Shown here in pieces: positions 51,467-60,449 of a stretch of 64,000 bases of DNA. How positions within the stretch are numbered: position 1 is the first letter of the stretch; each line of letters starts with the position of its first letter. The position numbers and the translations under genes were made by a program. The DNA is from Caballeronia zhejiangensis. Lineage in GTDB: Bacteria > Pseudomonadota > Gammaproteobacteria > Burkholderiales > Burkholderiaceae. The DNA lies in assembly GCF_000698575.1 (NCBI RefSeq), contig NZ_JFHD01000024.1, positions 1 through 64,000 of the forward strand, written 5' to 3'. The notes below the pieces were generated by a model. The model saw only the letters and a list, made by a program, of their open reading frames with translations. It was not told the origin of the DNA and did no database searches.

Positions 51467-52069
51467 TCAAGGCGCGAGCCAGCCACGGCGAATCGGCCAC
51501 GACGCGGCCTTGCGATAGAGCGCAATCAGCAAGCGCATCAGCGCTTCTCCGGCACGCGCCCAGAGCGGCGCGACGAGCGCATACGCGATGCACGCGACAC
51601 CGATTGCGCCCGCCATATCGAGCGGAAAATGCACGCCGATGCGGACCCGCGCCCACGCGACCGCGACGCCCGCGAGCGCGGCAAGCAGGCCGTCATGCCA
51701 GAGACGCGCAAGCAGCAATGTCAGCGCGACGCTGGCGAAGAGCGTCCCGTGATCGCTCGGAAACGACGAATCGGGCACATGCTCGATGAACGTATGGCCG
51801 AGGCCGATCATGAACGGCCGCGGATGCATCCACAGCATGCCGATCAACTGATTGAGCCCGAGCGCGAGAAACGTGACGCAGCACGCGCGCACGGCCGCGC
51901 CGCGTTGAAGGCGGCCGCCGAAGAGCCACATGAACGCGAGCAGCGCGGGAATGAGATAAACGAGATCTTCGGCGATGGCGATGGCAACGTCGATTTGCCA
52001 TAGCGGCGTGGCGGCTCGCGCGTTGATCGCAAGGAACCACGCGTGGTTGAGCGCTTCGAGTGCATTCAT
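51467..52069 (-). CDS. PAP2-family membrane phosphatase (undecaprenyl-diphosphatase-like)
   Basis: 200 aa with five or six membrane helices. The three PAP2 motifs are present: the motif-1 end MHPRPF, SFPSDHGTLF (motif 2) and ARVRIGVHFPLDMAG (motif 3). Length and order fit BcrC/YbjG, which recycles undecaprenyl pyrophosphate at the outer face of the inner membrane. It lies 108 bp downstream of the PP2C start on the same strand, but separate regulation is likely. Confidence 0.9.
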   Translation of the reverse strand: MNALEALNHAWFLAINARAATPLWQIDVAIAIAEDLVYLIPALLAFMWLFGGRLQRGAAVRACCVTFLALGLNQLIGMLWMHPRPFMIGLGHTFIEHVPDSSFPSDHGTLFASVALTLLLARLWHDGLLAALAGVAVAWARVRIGVHFPLDMAGAIGVACIAYALVAPLWARAGEALMRLLIALYRKAASWPIRRGWLAP

Positions 52070-52150
52070 GCGGCAGTTTCGCTGGTTACGATGATCCGGC
52101 CGATCGTATCCGGCGAAACTTATGCGACCCTTAGCCGTGGCTCGCGCGCG

Positions 52151-53614
52151 CTATTTGCCCTTTGAATTCTGCGCGATGGCTTCGTCGGTTTCCCAGCCGC
52201 CGCCGAGCGCGCGAAAGAGGTTGACCTGATCGATCGCGACCTGACCTTCGGCGGCCGCGACCTGCGCCGCGACGCCGGTGAGCGTGCGCGTCGCATCGAG
52301 ATCGTTGAGGAAGGACTCGCGTCCCGCGCGATACAGGCGATTCGTCTCATCGGCGGATTCGATCGCCGATTTATACGCGGTGCGCAATGCATCGGCGCGC
52401 GTGGTGTCGGATGCGTAGGTCGCGAGGCTGCTTTGCGTTTCCTGCAGCGCCTTCAGCACGACGCCGTCGAAATGCGCGAGCGCGCCGCTCGCCGATGCTT
52501 CCGCCTGCGTCACGCGCGCGCGCTGACCGTTGATCGGAAAGCTCCAGCTGATGAGCGGCCCGAACGCCCAGCGGTTCGTGTTCGCGCCGAACAAGTCTTC
52601 CGCGATGCCGACGGAACCCACCGATGCGCCGAGACTCACCGACGGATACAGCGCCGCCGTCGCGACGCCGATGCGCGCCGTCGACGACGCGAGCTGCCGT
52701 TCGGCCTGACGCACATCGGGACGGCGCTTCAGCAGCGCAGCGCCATCGCCGACCGGAATCGGCGCGCGCAGCTTCGGCAGCTTCTTGCAGGCGAGCGCGG
52801 CTTTGGGCAAGTCGGACGGCGCGCGCGCGAGCAGCATCGCGAGCCGATACTGCGCGACGCGGCGGCGCGCGACGAAGCGCGGAATGTCGGCGGCGAGCGT
52901 ATCGGCCTGAGTCTGTCCGCGCGTGACTTCCGACTGATTGCCGCGGCCCGCGTCGCGCAAACGCTGCGTGAGCTTCACGCGCTCTTTCTGCAGGTTGAAC
53001 GACTTCTGCGCGATCTCCAGCTCTTCGCCCGCCGAGCACGATTCGACATACGCGCGCACGACATCCGCGACCACCGTGATGCGCGCGAGATCCTGCGCGG
53101 CCTCGACGGCTTCGTCGTCCGCGTTCGCTGCTTCGACACCGCGCTTCAGCTTGCCGAAGAGATCGATCTCGTAGGAAATGGACAGATCGAGCGCGCCTTC
53201 GTTGACGACCGGAAGCTTCTCCGACAACAGATATTGCTCGGCCGATTCCTGCGCGCGCTGAAACGCGGCCGAGGTCTTGCCGGAGAATCCGCCTTGCTTG
53301 TTCGCGAACTCGACTTCGGCGCGCGAACGCGCGAGATTCGCGGCGGCGACGCGCAAATCCGTATTCGATGCGAGCGCCTGCGTGACGAGCTGATCGACGA
53401 CGGGATCGTCATAGAGACGCCACCATTTCGCGGGCACTTCGCCTTGCGTGACGGGCGCGCGATCCGCGCCGTCGATGGCCGCGTTCGCGTAGGGCGCCTT
53501 GATCGCGGCGTTATCGGGCAGCGTGTAGTTCGGTCCGAGGGTCGTGCAGCCGAAGAGCGCGAAGGCCGACGAAGCCGCGATGGCGATCGCTTTCATGATG
53601 CGCGTGCCGTTCAT
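52151..53614 (-). CDS. NodT-family outer-membrane efflux lipoprotein
   Basis: 487 aa. Signal with lipobox AFALFGC|TTLGPNY, then the OEP domain duplicated in two halves with long helices (DLRVAAANLARSRAEVEFAN, QKERVKLTQRLRDAGRGNQS). It forms the trimeric outer-membrane tunnel of a tripartite pump. Start ATG 53614 overlaps the end of the HlyD gene (53611) by 4 bp, so it is the last gene of the MarR-FUSC-DUF1656-HlyD-NodT operon. Confidence 0.93.
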   Translation of the reverse strand: MNGTRIMKAIAIAASSAFALFGCTTLGPNYTLPDNAAIKAPYANAAIDGADRAPVTQGEVPAKWWRLYDDPVVDQLVTQALASNTDLRVAAANLARSRAEVEFANKQGGFSGKTSAAFQRAQESAEQYLLSEKLPVVNEGALDLSISYEIDLFGKLKRGVEAANADDEAVEAAQDLARITVVADVVRAYVESCSAGEELEIAQKSFNLQKERVKLTQRLRDAGRGNQSEVTRGQTQADTLAADIPRFVARRRVAQYRLAMLLARAPSDLPKAALACKKLPKLRAPIPVGDGAALLKRRPDVRQAERQLASSTARIGVATAALYPSVSLGASVGSVGIAEDLFGANTNRWAFGPLISWSFPINGQRARVTQAEASASGALAHFDGVVLKALQETQSSLATYASDTTRADALRTAYKSAIESADETNRLYRAGRESFLNDLDATRTLTGVAAQVAAAEGQVAIDQVNLFRALGGGWETDEAIAQNSKGK

Positions 53615-54564
53615 CGCGATGTGCCCGACGTGCTCGAAGTCGGCGCGGGCGCCGATGCGGGCGACGCCTCCGACGCCGCGCGCTTGCCGATCTTCGGCCC
53701 GATGCCCCGCACCGAAACCGTCGCCGTGCGTCCCGCGATCATGCGGAAGTCGGCGGGGATCTCATCGAGCGTGACGCGTACCGGAATGCGCTGCGCGAGA
53801 CGTACCCAACTGAACGCGGGGTTCACGTTCGGCAGGAGACTCGGGCTTTGCTGACGGTCGCGGTCTTCGATCGCCGCGACGATGCTCTGCACATGACCGC
53901 GCAAAATGTTGGCTTCGCCCATGACCTTGATATCGACGGGCTGGCCGATATCGATGCCGCCGAGCTTCGTTTCTTCGAAGTAACCCTCGACGCGGAACGA
54001 TTGCATGTCCACCACCGACAGCACCGCGCGTCCCGCCGACACGAATTCGCCGGTGCGCGGCGCGCGATCGTTGAGATAACCGTCGACGGGACTCACGATC
54101 TCCGTGCGCTGCAGATTCAGGCGCGCGGTATCGATGGCGACTTCGGCATCGGCGAGGGCGGCTGTCGCCTGCTCGACGCGCGAATGCGTTTCCTCGACGA
54201 CTTCGCGCGCGACGAGATTGCCGAGCGCGCGATTGCGCGCATCTTCGCGACGCGCCTGATCGAGCGTGGCGCGGCGTTGCTGCGCGGTCGCCTGCGCATT
54301 GCGCAGCGCGAGCGTGTAGCGCGCCTGATCGATCACGAAGAGCACGTCGCCTTTCTTCACCTGCTGATTGTCGGCGACCTTCACGTCGGTGATGAGGCCG
54401 GACACGTCGGGCGCGACTTGAATGACATCGGCGCGCACGTGGCCGTCGCGCGTCCACGGCGCGAACATGTAGTAATCGACGAGCTTCCACAACACGACGC
54501 ACGCAATCGCGACGACGATGAGCGTAAGCAGAATCTGTCCGAGAGAGAACCAGGTTTTTTTCAC
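53611..54564 (-). CDS. HlyD/AaeA-type periplasmic membrane fusion protein
   Basis: GTG 54564 is taken as start (317 aa), since it opens KKTWFSLGQILLTLIVVAIA, the N-terminal anchor. Then come HVRADVIQVAPDVSGLITDV (biotinyl-lipoyl half), a helical hairpin (ATAQQRRATLDQARREDARN) and GYFEETKLGGIDIGQPVDIK, which is AaeA-like. It links inner FUSC and outer NodT parts. It overlaps DUF1656 and NodT genes by a few bases at each end, so it is translationally coupled. Confidence 0.92.
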   Translation of the reverse strand: MKKTWFSLGQILLTLIVVAIACVVLWKLVDYYMFAPWTRDGHVRADVIQVAPDVSGLITDVKVADNQQVKKGDVLFVIDQARYTLALRNAQATAQQRRATLDQARREDARNRALGNLVAREVVEETHSRVEQATAALADAEVAIDTARLNLQRTEIVSPVDGYLNDRAPRTGEFVSAGRAVLSVVDMQSFRVEGYFEETKLGGIDIGQPVDIKVMGEANILRGHVQSIVAAIEDRDRQQSPSLLPNVNPAFSWVRLAQRIPVRVTLDEIPADFRMIAGRTATVSVRGIGPKIGKRAASEASPASAPAPTSSTSGTSR

Positions 54565-54770
54565 GAGATGAGCCGCTGCGAAACGATGACGACAACGCCC
54601 AGCACCAGAACATAGATGCCGAGATCGAAGATGGAACGGTGCCACACGAAACGATAAAAGCCGACGCGCGCGAGCACGTTGCGAATCGCCAGATTCAACA
54701 GATAGGCGATGAACATCAGCACGAGCACGGCCGGCACGAAGACGCCGAGAATGTCGATTTCGCCGATCAT
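54561..54770 (-). CDS. DUF1656 (AaeX-like) small membrane protein
   Basis: 69 aa from ATG 54770. MIGEIDILGVFVPAVLVLMF and the second hydrophobic segment SIFDLGIYVLVLGVVVIV give two membrane helices, as in AaeX. It overlaps the HlyD start by 4 bp. Small proteins of this type accompany AaeAB p-hydroxybenzoate pumps; their exact part is unknown. Confidence 0.9.
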   Translation of the reverse strand: MIGEIDILGVFVPAVLVLMFIAYLLNLAIRNVLARVGFYRFVWHRSIFDLGIYVLVLGVVVIVSQRLIS

Positions 54771-54804
54771 GTATGGCGTTCCGATGAAGAATGAGTGACG
54801 AAGA

Positions 54805-56871
54805 TCATGCCGGCTCTTCCTGCGTCGCGGGCGGATGCAATGAGAGCCGCATGCCGACGAGCGCGTGCAGCGTGTCGCGCAGCCATCTTTCCGCGGCCGC
54901 ATTCTGCGACTGCTCGAGCGCGCGCGACGTGACCTGAGCGCTCGTCGCATCGATGCTGCGAATCAGCTCGGGCGGCACCGGCTGTCGTGCGCGCCGCGCG
55001 ATGCAGGATTCGAAGTAACGGCGCAGTGCGTCGAGCGTATCGTCGACGGATGTCTGTATGTCCAGCGGCAGCTTGCGGCGCGTGCGGCGCAGATCGAGTG
55101 CATTGAGCGCGACACGAAAATCGCGAAAGCTTTCGATCGACGGATGACGATGCGAGTCCGTCGCGGCATGACGCGGCAAGAGCTGCATCAGACGGTCGAG
55201 CATGCGTGCGTAGAGATTGCGCTGATCCGCGATCAGCACCGAAGGCGACGCGCTCAGCACGATATCGGCCCACGCCGAGCGCGTGAGACGCGCGGCCGCG
55301 AGTTCGGCGCCGAACGGACGCGTCATGCGCGTCCAGATGAATGCGAAGAGCAGGCCCGCGACGCCCGCGAGATTGCTGTTGGCGAACACGAAGAAGTCCG
55401 CTTCGTAGGCGCTCTGGATGCTGATGAAGGTTGCGGTGTTCACGGCCGTGAGCATCGTGACGAGCGTGAAGCGCGGGCGCGGAATCAGCGTGCCGATAAT
55501 AAGGAACGGCACCGCGAAAATCACGACGAGCATCGGGAAATCGTGTACGTGCGGCAAGACGGCGAACACGTAGAGTCCGGCGAGCACGACGCTCAGACAC
55601 GTCGCGAGAAAGAACGTGAACACTTGCGGCGCGGGCTCGTCGAGCGCGGCGAAGAAGCAGCACGCGACGGCGGCGAGCGTCACGGCGGCCGCGCCGTCGT
55701 TCCATCCCGATTCGATCCACAACCCGCATGCAACGATGATCGCGCTCACCGCGACGCCGGTCGAAAAGAGCATCATGCCGCGATCGAAAAAGCGCGCGGT
55801 GCCGCCCAAACGCCAGTGACGGAAGTGCGGACGCCATTCGCTCGTCTCGTTGAGAATGGCCGCACGCAACGCGCGAATGTCCTGCCATACGTCGATGACC
55901 TGACCGAGACGCCACAGCGCATTCGAGAGCAGCGCGCCGTCCGCGCTCGCGAGCGCTTCGACGGGCGGACGCATCGCATTGATGCGCTCGCGGAAGGCAT
56001 CGGGCGCACGGTCGTTTGCGACATCCTCTTTGGCGCGCGGCGTGGGCGAGCCGACCCACGCGGCGACGTCCTTCAACAGCGCTTCGAGCCCTTCAGGATG
56101 CTCGCCGTGCTTCCCGATCAGTTCGATGAGCGGATCGGCCATCGATGAAATCAGCGGCAGAAAGATCTGCATGCGTCCCTGCAACGCGCGCGCACGCCGG
56201 ATGATGTCGGGCCGCGTGTGATCGTAGGTCAATTGGCTCAGCAGGAATTCGAGTCCGTTGACGGTCGCCGCGAGCCGCTGCCGCGCCGCCGATATGGAGG
56301 CGCCCGCGATATGCCCCGAGAGCGTTTCGCTCGCGTAGAAGGCGGCGTCGCGGAACCATGCGTCCGTTCGTTCGATGAGCGTCGGCGCGAGGCGGCTCGG
56401 AAACACCACGCTGCCGACGACGCTCGCCACCACGATGCCGAGCAGGATCTCTTCGGTGCGCGTGATCGCGAGATCGAAGACGGCCGTCGGATTCGTGACG
56501 GCGGGCAGCGCGATCAGCGGCAGCGTGTAGCCCGCGAGCAGAAACACATAGCTGCGCGCGCTGCGGTCGAACATCGAGAGAAAGAGCAGCGTGCCCGTCC
56601 ACAACGCGACGCTCACGCTGAAGAGATACGGCGATTCGACGAACGGCGGCACGATCAACACCGCGCCCGCCGCGCCGATCATGGTGCCGAGCGCGCGATA
56701 CAGCGCCTTCGAGCGCGTCGCGCCGACGAACGGATTCGACACGATATAGACGGTCGCCATCGCCCAATAAGGACGCGGCAATTCGAGTCTGAGGCCGATG
56801 TAGAGCGCGATCATCGCGGCGGCGAAGGTCTTGGCGGAAAAGAGCCACTCGCGCGCGGATGGAAAGGACAT
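54805..56871 (-). CDS. FUSC-family inner-membrane transporter (AaeB-like)
   Basis: ATG 56871 opens MSFPSAREWLFSAKTFAAAM (688 aa). Two bundles of membrane helices (about residues 15-165 and 370-510; RPYWAMATVYIVSNPFVGAT, SGWNDGAAAVTLAAVACCFF) each precede a cytoplasmic helical domain, the FUSC layout. AaeB homologues export aromatic carboxylic acids. It starts 5 bp after the MarR stop, so regulation and efflux are in one transcript. It ends 34 bp before DUF1656. Confidence 0.93.
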   Translation of the reverse strand: MSFPSAREWLFSAKTFAAAMIALYIGLRLELPRPYWAMATVYIVSNPFVGATRSKALYRALGTMIGAAGAVLIVPPFVESPYLFSVSVALWTGTLLFLSMFDRSARSYVFLLAGYTLPLIALPAVTNPTAVFDLAITRTEEILLGIVVASVVGSVVFPSRLAPTLIERTDAWFRDAAFYASETLSGHIAGASISAARQRLAATVNGLEFLLSQLTYDHTRPDIIRRARALQGRMQIFLPLISSMADPLIELIGKHGEHPEGLEALLKDVAAWVGSPTPRAKEDVANDRAPDAFRERINAMRPPVEALASADGALLSNALWRLGQVIDVWQDIRALRAAILNETSEWRPHFRHWRLGGTARFFDRGMMLFSTGVAVSAIIVACGLWIESGWNDGAAAVTLAAVACCFFAALDEPAPQVFTFFLATCLSVVLAGLYVFAVLPHVHDFPMLVVIFAVPFLIIGTLIPRPRFTLVTMLTAVNTATFISIQSAYEADFFVFANSNLAGVAGLLFAFIWTRMTRPFGAELAAARLTRSAWADIVLSASPSVLIADQRNLYARMLDRLMQLLPRHAATDSHRHPSIESFRDFRVALNALDLRRTRRKLPLDIQTSVDDTLDALRRYFESCIARRARQPVPPELIRSIDATSAQVTSRALEQSQNAAAERWLRDTLHALVGMRLSLHPPATQEEPA

Positions 56872-56875
56872 GGCG

Positions 56876-57385
56876 CTATGCTCCGCGCTTTGCGGCGGAC
56901 CGCGCCGGCTTTGCGGTTTGATCGCCGGCTTCGAGTGCCGCGAGCAGCTTCGCATCCGGCGACGCGCTGAACACGTTCAGCACGCGCAATGTCGTTTCCA
57001 GGTCTTCGCGGCTCACGCCCTTCAATAACCGCGCGCGCAGCGCGACGAGACGCTCTTCCATGCGCGCGGTGACGGCGCGGCCTTCGTCGGTAAGCGTGAT
57101 GGTCTTGGCGCGCTTGTCTTCGGGATCTTCGTCACGGCGCACGAGTCCGGCCGCGCAAAGCTGATCGAGCAGCCGCACGAGCGATGGCCCTTCGATGCCG
57201 ACATGCTCCGCGAGCGTCACCTGACGCACCGCCTCGCCGAGCCGGTTGGCCGTGAGCAGCGGCACGGCGCATGCTTCCGACACGCCGTACGAGGCGAGCA
57301 CGCCGTGGCTCGTGCGGCGCCAGCGTCGCGCGGCAAGCACGAGCGTGCTGCTCACGGAGCGGCGCAGAAAGTCGAGATGAGTCAT
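56876..57385 (-). CDS. MarR-family transcriptional regulator
   Basis: 169 aa. A winged-helix core VSEACAVPLLTANRLGEAVR followed by EGPSLVRLLDQLCAAGLVRR and DEDPEDKRAKTITLTDEGRA is the MarR signature, with the DKRAK wing. It is the first gene of the efflux operon, so it probably represses it until an aromatic acid binds. A TAGCATGCTA palindrome lies 31 bp upstream of the start. Confidence 0.93.
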   Translation of the reverse strand: MTHLDFLRRSVSSTLVLAARRWRRTSHGVLASYGVSEACAVPLLTANRLGEAVRQVTLAEHVGIEGPSLVRLLDQLCAAGLVRRDEDPEDKRAKTITLTDEGRAVTARMEERLVALRARLLKGVSREDLETTLRVLNVFSASPDAKLLAALEAGDQTAKPARSAAKRGA

Positions 57386-57416
57386 GCGGCGGGATTATAG
57401 CGAGAACTCTATTCGT

Positions 57417-57426
57417 TAGCATGCTA
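57417..57426. promoter_or_regulatory. Candidate MarR operator (TAGCATGCTA)
   Basis: A perfect 10-bp palindrome in the divergent gap between marR and the DUF1275 gene, near the likely promoter. MarR proteins bind such palindromes, but no experiment supports this one. Confidence 0.35.
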
Positions 57427-57526
57427 TCGACTTATGTTTTTTCTTTCAGATTGCGTACGGTAGGCATGCCCGGAGAGGCAAATTGGCGTGCTATCTTTTC
57501 GGCTCGATCATCCTGCCCGAGCCGCC

Positions 57527-58288
57527 ATGCCGATTGCCTATATCCGTGGCTTGACTTCGCCCAGCCGCACCGATTCCGCCAACCGGCGTCTGGGCTGCGC
57601 GCTCGCCTTCGTCGCGGGCGCCGCGAACGCGGGCGGCTTTCTCGCGGTCGGGCAATACACGTCGCATATGTCGGGGCTCGTTTCATCGATCGCCGATAAC
57701 CTCGTGCTCGGCCAGATCGCCTTGGTCTTTTCCGCGATCGGCGCGGTCGGCGCGTTCCTCGGCGGCGCGGCGACTTCCGCGGTGCTCATCAACTGGGGAC
57801 GGCAGCGGCGCGCGCATAGCGTGTTCGCAACGCCGCTTTTGCTCGAAGCGGCGCTTCTGCTCGTGTTCGGCATGCTCGGCGCCAATCTGGAGACGCATCG
57901 CGTATGGGATGTGCCGTTGACCGTCGCGCTGCTTTGCTTCGTGATGGGCCTGCAAAACGCGATGATCACGAAGATATCGAAGGCGGAGATCCGCACGACG
58001 CATGTGACGGGTCTCGTGACGGACATCGGCATCGAGATCGGCAAGAGCCTTTACTGGAACCGCGGCGTCGCGCGCGACGATGCCTCTTATGTGCGCGCGA
58101 ATCACGCGCGTCTCGCGCTGCTGAGTTCGCTCTTCGCGATGTTCATGCTCGGCGGTTTCGCGGGCGCGATCGGCTTCGCGCATCTCGGCTTCGCGACGAC
58201 CGTGCCGCTCGCCGCGTTGCTGCTGCTGTTCTCGTCCGTGCCGCTCGCGGACGATCTCGCGGCAGGCAGACGCCGCCTGCGCCGCTAA
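57527..58288 (+). CDS. DUF1275 (YoaK-like) membrane protein
   Basis: ATG 57527 (253 aa). Six hydrophobic helices, with ALAFVAGAANAGGFLAVGQY and TSHMSGLVSSIADNLVLGQI, and FVMGLQNAMITKISKAEIRT with THVTG, which are the two related halves typical for DUF1275. Function is unknown; a transport or lipid role is often guessed. It is divergent from marR and could share its operator. The end overlaps ampR by 4 bp. Confidence 0.9.
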   Translation: MPIAYIRGLTSPSRTDSANRRLGCALAFVAGAANAGGFLAVGQYTSHMSGLVSSIADNLVLGQIALVFSAIGAVGAFLGGAATSAVLINWGRQRRAHSVFATPLLLEAALLLVFGMLGANLETHRVWDVPLTVALLCFVMGLQNAMITKISKAEIRTTHVTGLVTDIGIEIGKSLYWNRGVARDDASYVRANHARLALLSSLFAMFMLGGFAGAIGFAHLGFATTVPLAALLLLFSSVPLADDLAAGRRRLRR

Positions 58289-59157
58289 ACGGCCTCGGCC
58301 GCCTCCCTGACGATCCAGTCGCGAAAGAGCTTCATGCCGTGCGAAAGACGCCGTGACTTGAGCCACGTGAGCCAGTAGCTGCCGGTTCTCACTTCGACAT
58401 CGAACGGACGCACGAGCAGCCCGGCCTGCAACTCGCGCACGAACATGCGCGGCGGCGCGAGCGCGACGCCCGCGCCTTGCACGGCGGCTTCCACCATCAG
58501 GCGCGACGAATCGAAGACGGGACCGTTCATCGTCCATGCGTCGAGGCCCGCGGCGTCGAACCAGTCGCTCCAGTCGTCCGCGCGATAGGAGCGCAGCAGC
58601 ACTTCATTGACGAGATCGGATGGCGTGTAAAGACGCCGCGCGATGTCGGGCGCGCACAGCGCGGCGAGCGGCGCATCGAGCAGCAGCGCGTTATGCGTCG
58701 CCGGCCAGACGCCCGCGCCGAAGCGGATGGCGAAGTCGAGCCCTTCGGACGCGGGATCGACGAGATTGTTATGCGTGAAGAGCCGCAACTCGACGAACGG
58801 ATGCGTCTCGCGAAACGCCTTCATGCGCGGCATCAGCCAGCCGACCGCGAACGTGCCGACCACGCCCACCGTCAGCACTTCGTGAAAGTGGCCCCCTTCG
58901 AACTGCTTGAGCACGGCTTCGATGCGGCCGAACGCATCGCTCAACACGGGCAGTAACGCGCGCCCTTCGTCGGTGACGCTGAGGCCGCGCGGGAGGCGTC
59001 TGAAAAGCGGCGTGCCGAGCCGTTCCTCCAGCGCGCGCACTTGCTGGCTGACGGCCGCCTGCGTGACGTTCAATTCCTGTGCGGCGCGCGTGAAACTCAG
59101 ATGCCGCGCCGACGCTTCGAACGCGCGCAACGCATTCAGGGGAAGATGAGGTCGCAT
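58285..59157 (-). CDS. ampR: AmpR-type LysR regulator of the adjacent beta-lactamase
   Basis: ATG 59157 gives MRPHLPLNALRAFEASARHL (290 aa), the GcvA/AmpR-type start, with SFTRAAQELNVTQAAVSQQV as HTH. The effector domain contains LTVGVVGTFAVGWLMPRMKA and APPRMFVRELQAG. Divergent from the class C beta-lactamase across 117 bp, the classical ampR-ampC layout. It should sense muropeptides and activate ampC during cell-wall stress. A candidate operator is at 59178-59190. Confidence 0.9.
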   Translation of the reverse strand: MRPHLPLNALRAFEASARHLSFTRAAQELNVTQAAVSQQVRALEERLGTPLFRRLPRGLSVTDEGRALLPVLSDAFGRIEAVLKQFEGGHFHEVLTVGVVGTFAVGWLMPRMKAFRETHPFVELRLFTHNNLVDPASEGLDFAIRFGAGVWPATHNALLLDAPLAALCAPDIARRLYTPSDLVNEVLLRSYRADDWSDWFDAAGLDAWTMNGPVFDSSRLMVEAAVQGAGVALAPPRMFVRELQAGLLVRPFDVEVRTGSYWLTWLKSRRLSHGMKLFRDWIVREAAEAV

Positions 59158-59177
59158 GGCTCGCATAAGTTTTTCTA

Positions 59178-59190
59178 TTGCCAGCGGCAA
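59178..59190. promoter_or_regulatory. Candidate AmpR binding site (TTGCC-AGC-GGCAA)
   Basis: Perfect 5-3-5 inverted repeat with the T-N11-A spacing of LysR boxes. It lies 21 bp from the ampR start and 85 bp from the ampC start, in the right place for a divergent activator site. Confidence 0.6.
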
Positions 59191-59274
59191 ATTATCCTCG
59201 ATTGTCGAAGTGCGAAAAAGAGCGGATATTTCGCTTCGTTCCAATCATGCAAACCAGAACGAAGGATCAAGACA

Positions 59275-60438
59275 ATGAAGTTTCGCGCGCTGAGTCTTTT
59301 GGCAGCAGCCATTTTTTCTTTTGGCGCGATGTCCGGCGCCGCCTATGCCGACGATGCAGCGAGCGTCAAGTCGACCGTCGATCAGACCATCAAGCCGTTG
59401 ATGGCGCTGCACGGCATTCACGGCATGGCCGTGGGCGTCGTCGTCGACGGCAAGCCTTATGTGTTCGAGTACGGCGTGGCGTCTAAGGCGACGAAGCAGC
59501 CCGTCACGCGCGATACGCTCTTCGAACTCGGCTCGATCAGCAAGACGTTCACCGCGACGCTCGCATCGTATGCGCAGATCGAAGGCGATCTTTCCTTGAA
59601 CGATCCGGTGAGCAAGTATCTTCCATCGCTCGATGGGACGGAGTTCGGCAAGGTGACGTTGCTGAATCTCGGCACGCACACGCCGGGCGGCTTGCCGCTG
59701 CAAGTGCCCGACGAGATTCACGACAACGAGCAACTGATGCAGTACTTCAAAACATGGCGTCCGGCCCGGCCGCCCGGCACGATCCGCACGTATGCGAATC
59801 CCGGCATCGGCACGCTCGGTCTCATCACGGCGAAGAGCATGAAGCAGGACTTCGCAGCGCTGATGGTGACGCGTCTCTTTCCCGCGCTGGGACTGAAGCA
59901 GAGTTACATCAACGTGCCCGCTTCGAAGCAGCGCGATTACGCGCAAGGCTATACGAAAGACGACGCGCCGATACGCATGAAAGGTGGCGTGCTTTCGCCG
60001 GAGGCTTATGGCGTGAGATCGACGGCTGCGGACATGACGCGCTTCCTGCAGATCAACATGAACCTGGTGCGTATCGATCCGGCGTTTCAGCGCGCCGTCG
60101 ATGCCACGCACACGGGCTATTTCCAGGCCGGCCCGATGACGCAGGATCTCATCTGGGAACAGTATCCGTATCCGGTCGCGTTACAGCCTTTGCTCGATGG
60201 AAACTCGTCGTCGATGATCCTGAACGCGACGCCCGTCACGCGCATCGATCCGCCGCAAGCGCCGCGCGACGACGTGTGGATCAACAAGACCGGCTCGACC
60301 AACGGCTTCGGCGCCTATATCGCGTTCGTGCCGAAAGCGCGCGTGGGCATCGTGATGCTCGCGAACAGGAACATCCCGAACGAAGAGCGTGTGAAGGCGG
60401 CGTATGCAATCATCACGTCGTTATCCGGCGGACGATAA
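59275..60438 (+). CDS. ampC: Class C beta-lactamase (AmpC-type)
   Basis: ATG 59275 with GAAGGATC upstream (387 aa). Signal peptide FRALSLLAAAIFSFGAMSGA (AYA|D). ELGSISKTF contains the nucleophile Ser87 and Lys90 (SxxK); TYANPG is the YxN motif (Tyr173); NKTGSTNGFG is the KTG motif (Lys338). All serine beta-lactamase elements of class C are present, so it should hydrolyse beta-lactams in the periplasm. It is divergent from ampR. The LysR gene 11 bp downstream is on the same strand. Confidence 0.95.
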   Translation: MKFRALSLLAAAIFSFGAMSGAAYADDAASVKSTVDQTIKPLMALHGIHGMAVGVVVDGKPYVFEYGVASKATKQPVTRDTLFELGSISKTFTATLASYAQIEGDLSLNDPVSKYLPSLDGTEFGKVTLLNLGTHTPGGLPLQVPDEIHDNEQLMQYFKTWRPARPPGTIRTYANPGIGTLGLITAKSMKQDFAALMVTRLFPALGLKQSYINVPASKQRDYAQGYTKDDAPIRMKGGVLSPEAYGVRSTAADMTRFLQINMNLVRIDPAFQRAVDATHTGYFQAGPMTQDLIWEQYPYPVALQPLLDGNSSSMILNATPVTRIDPPQAPRDDVWINKTGSTNGFGAYIAFVPKARVGIVMLANRNIPNEERVKAAYAIITSLSGGR

Positions 60439-60449
60439 ACACGAGAGCC

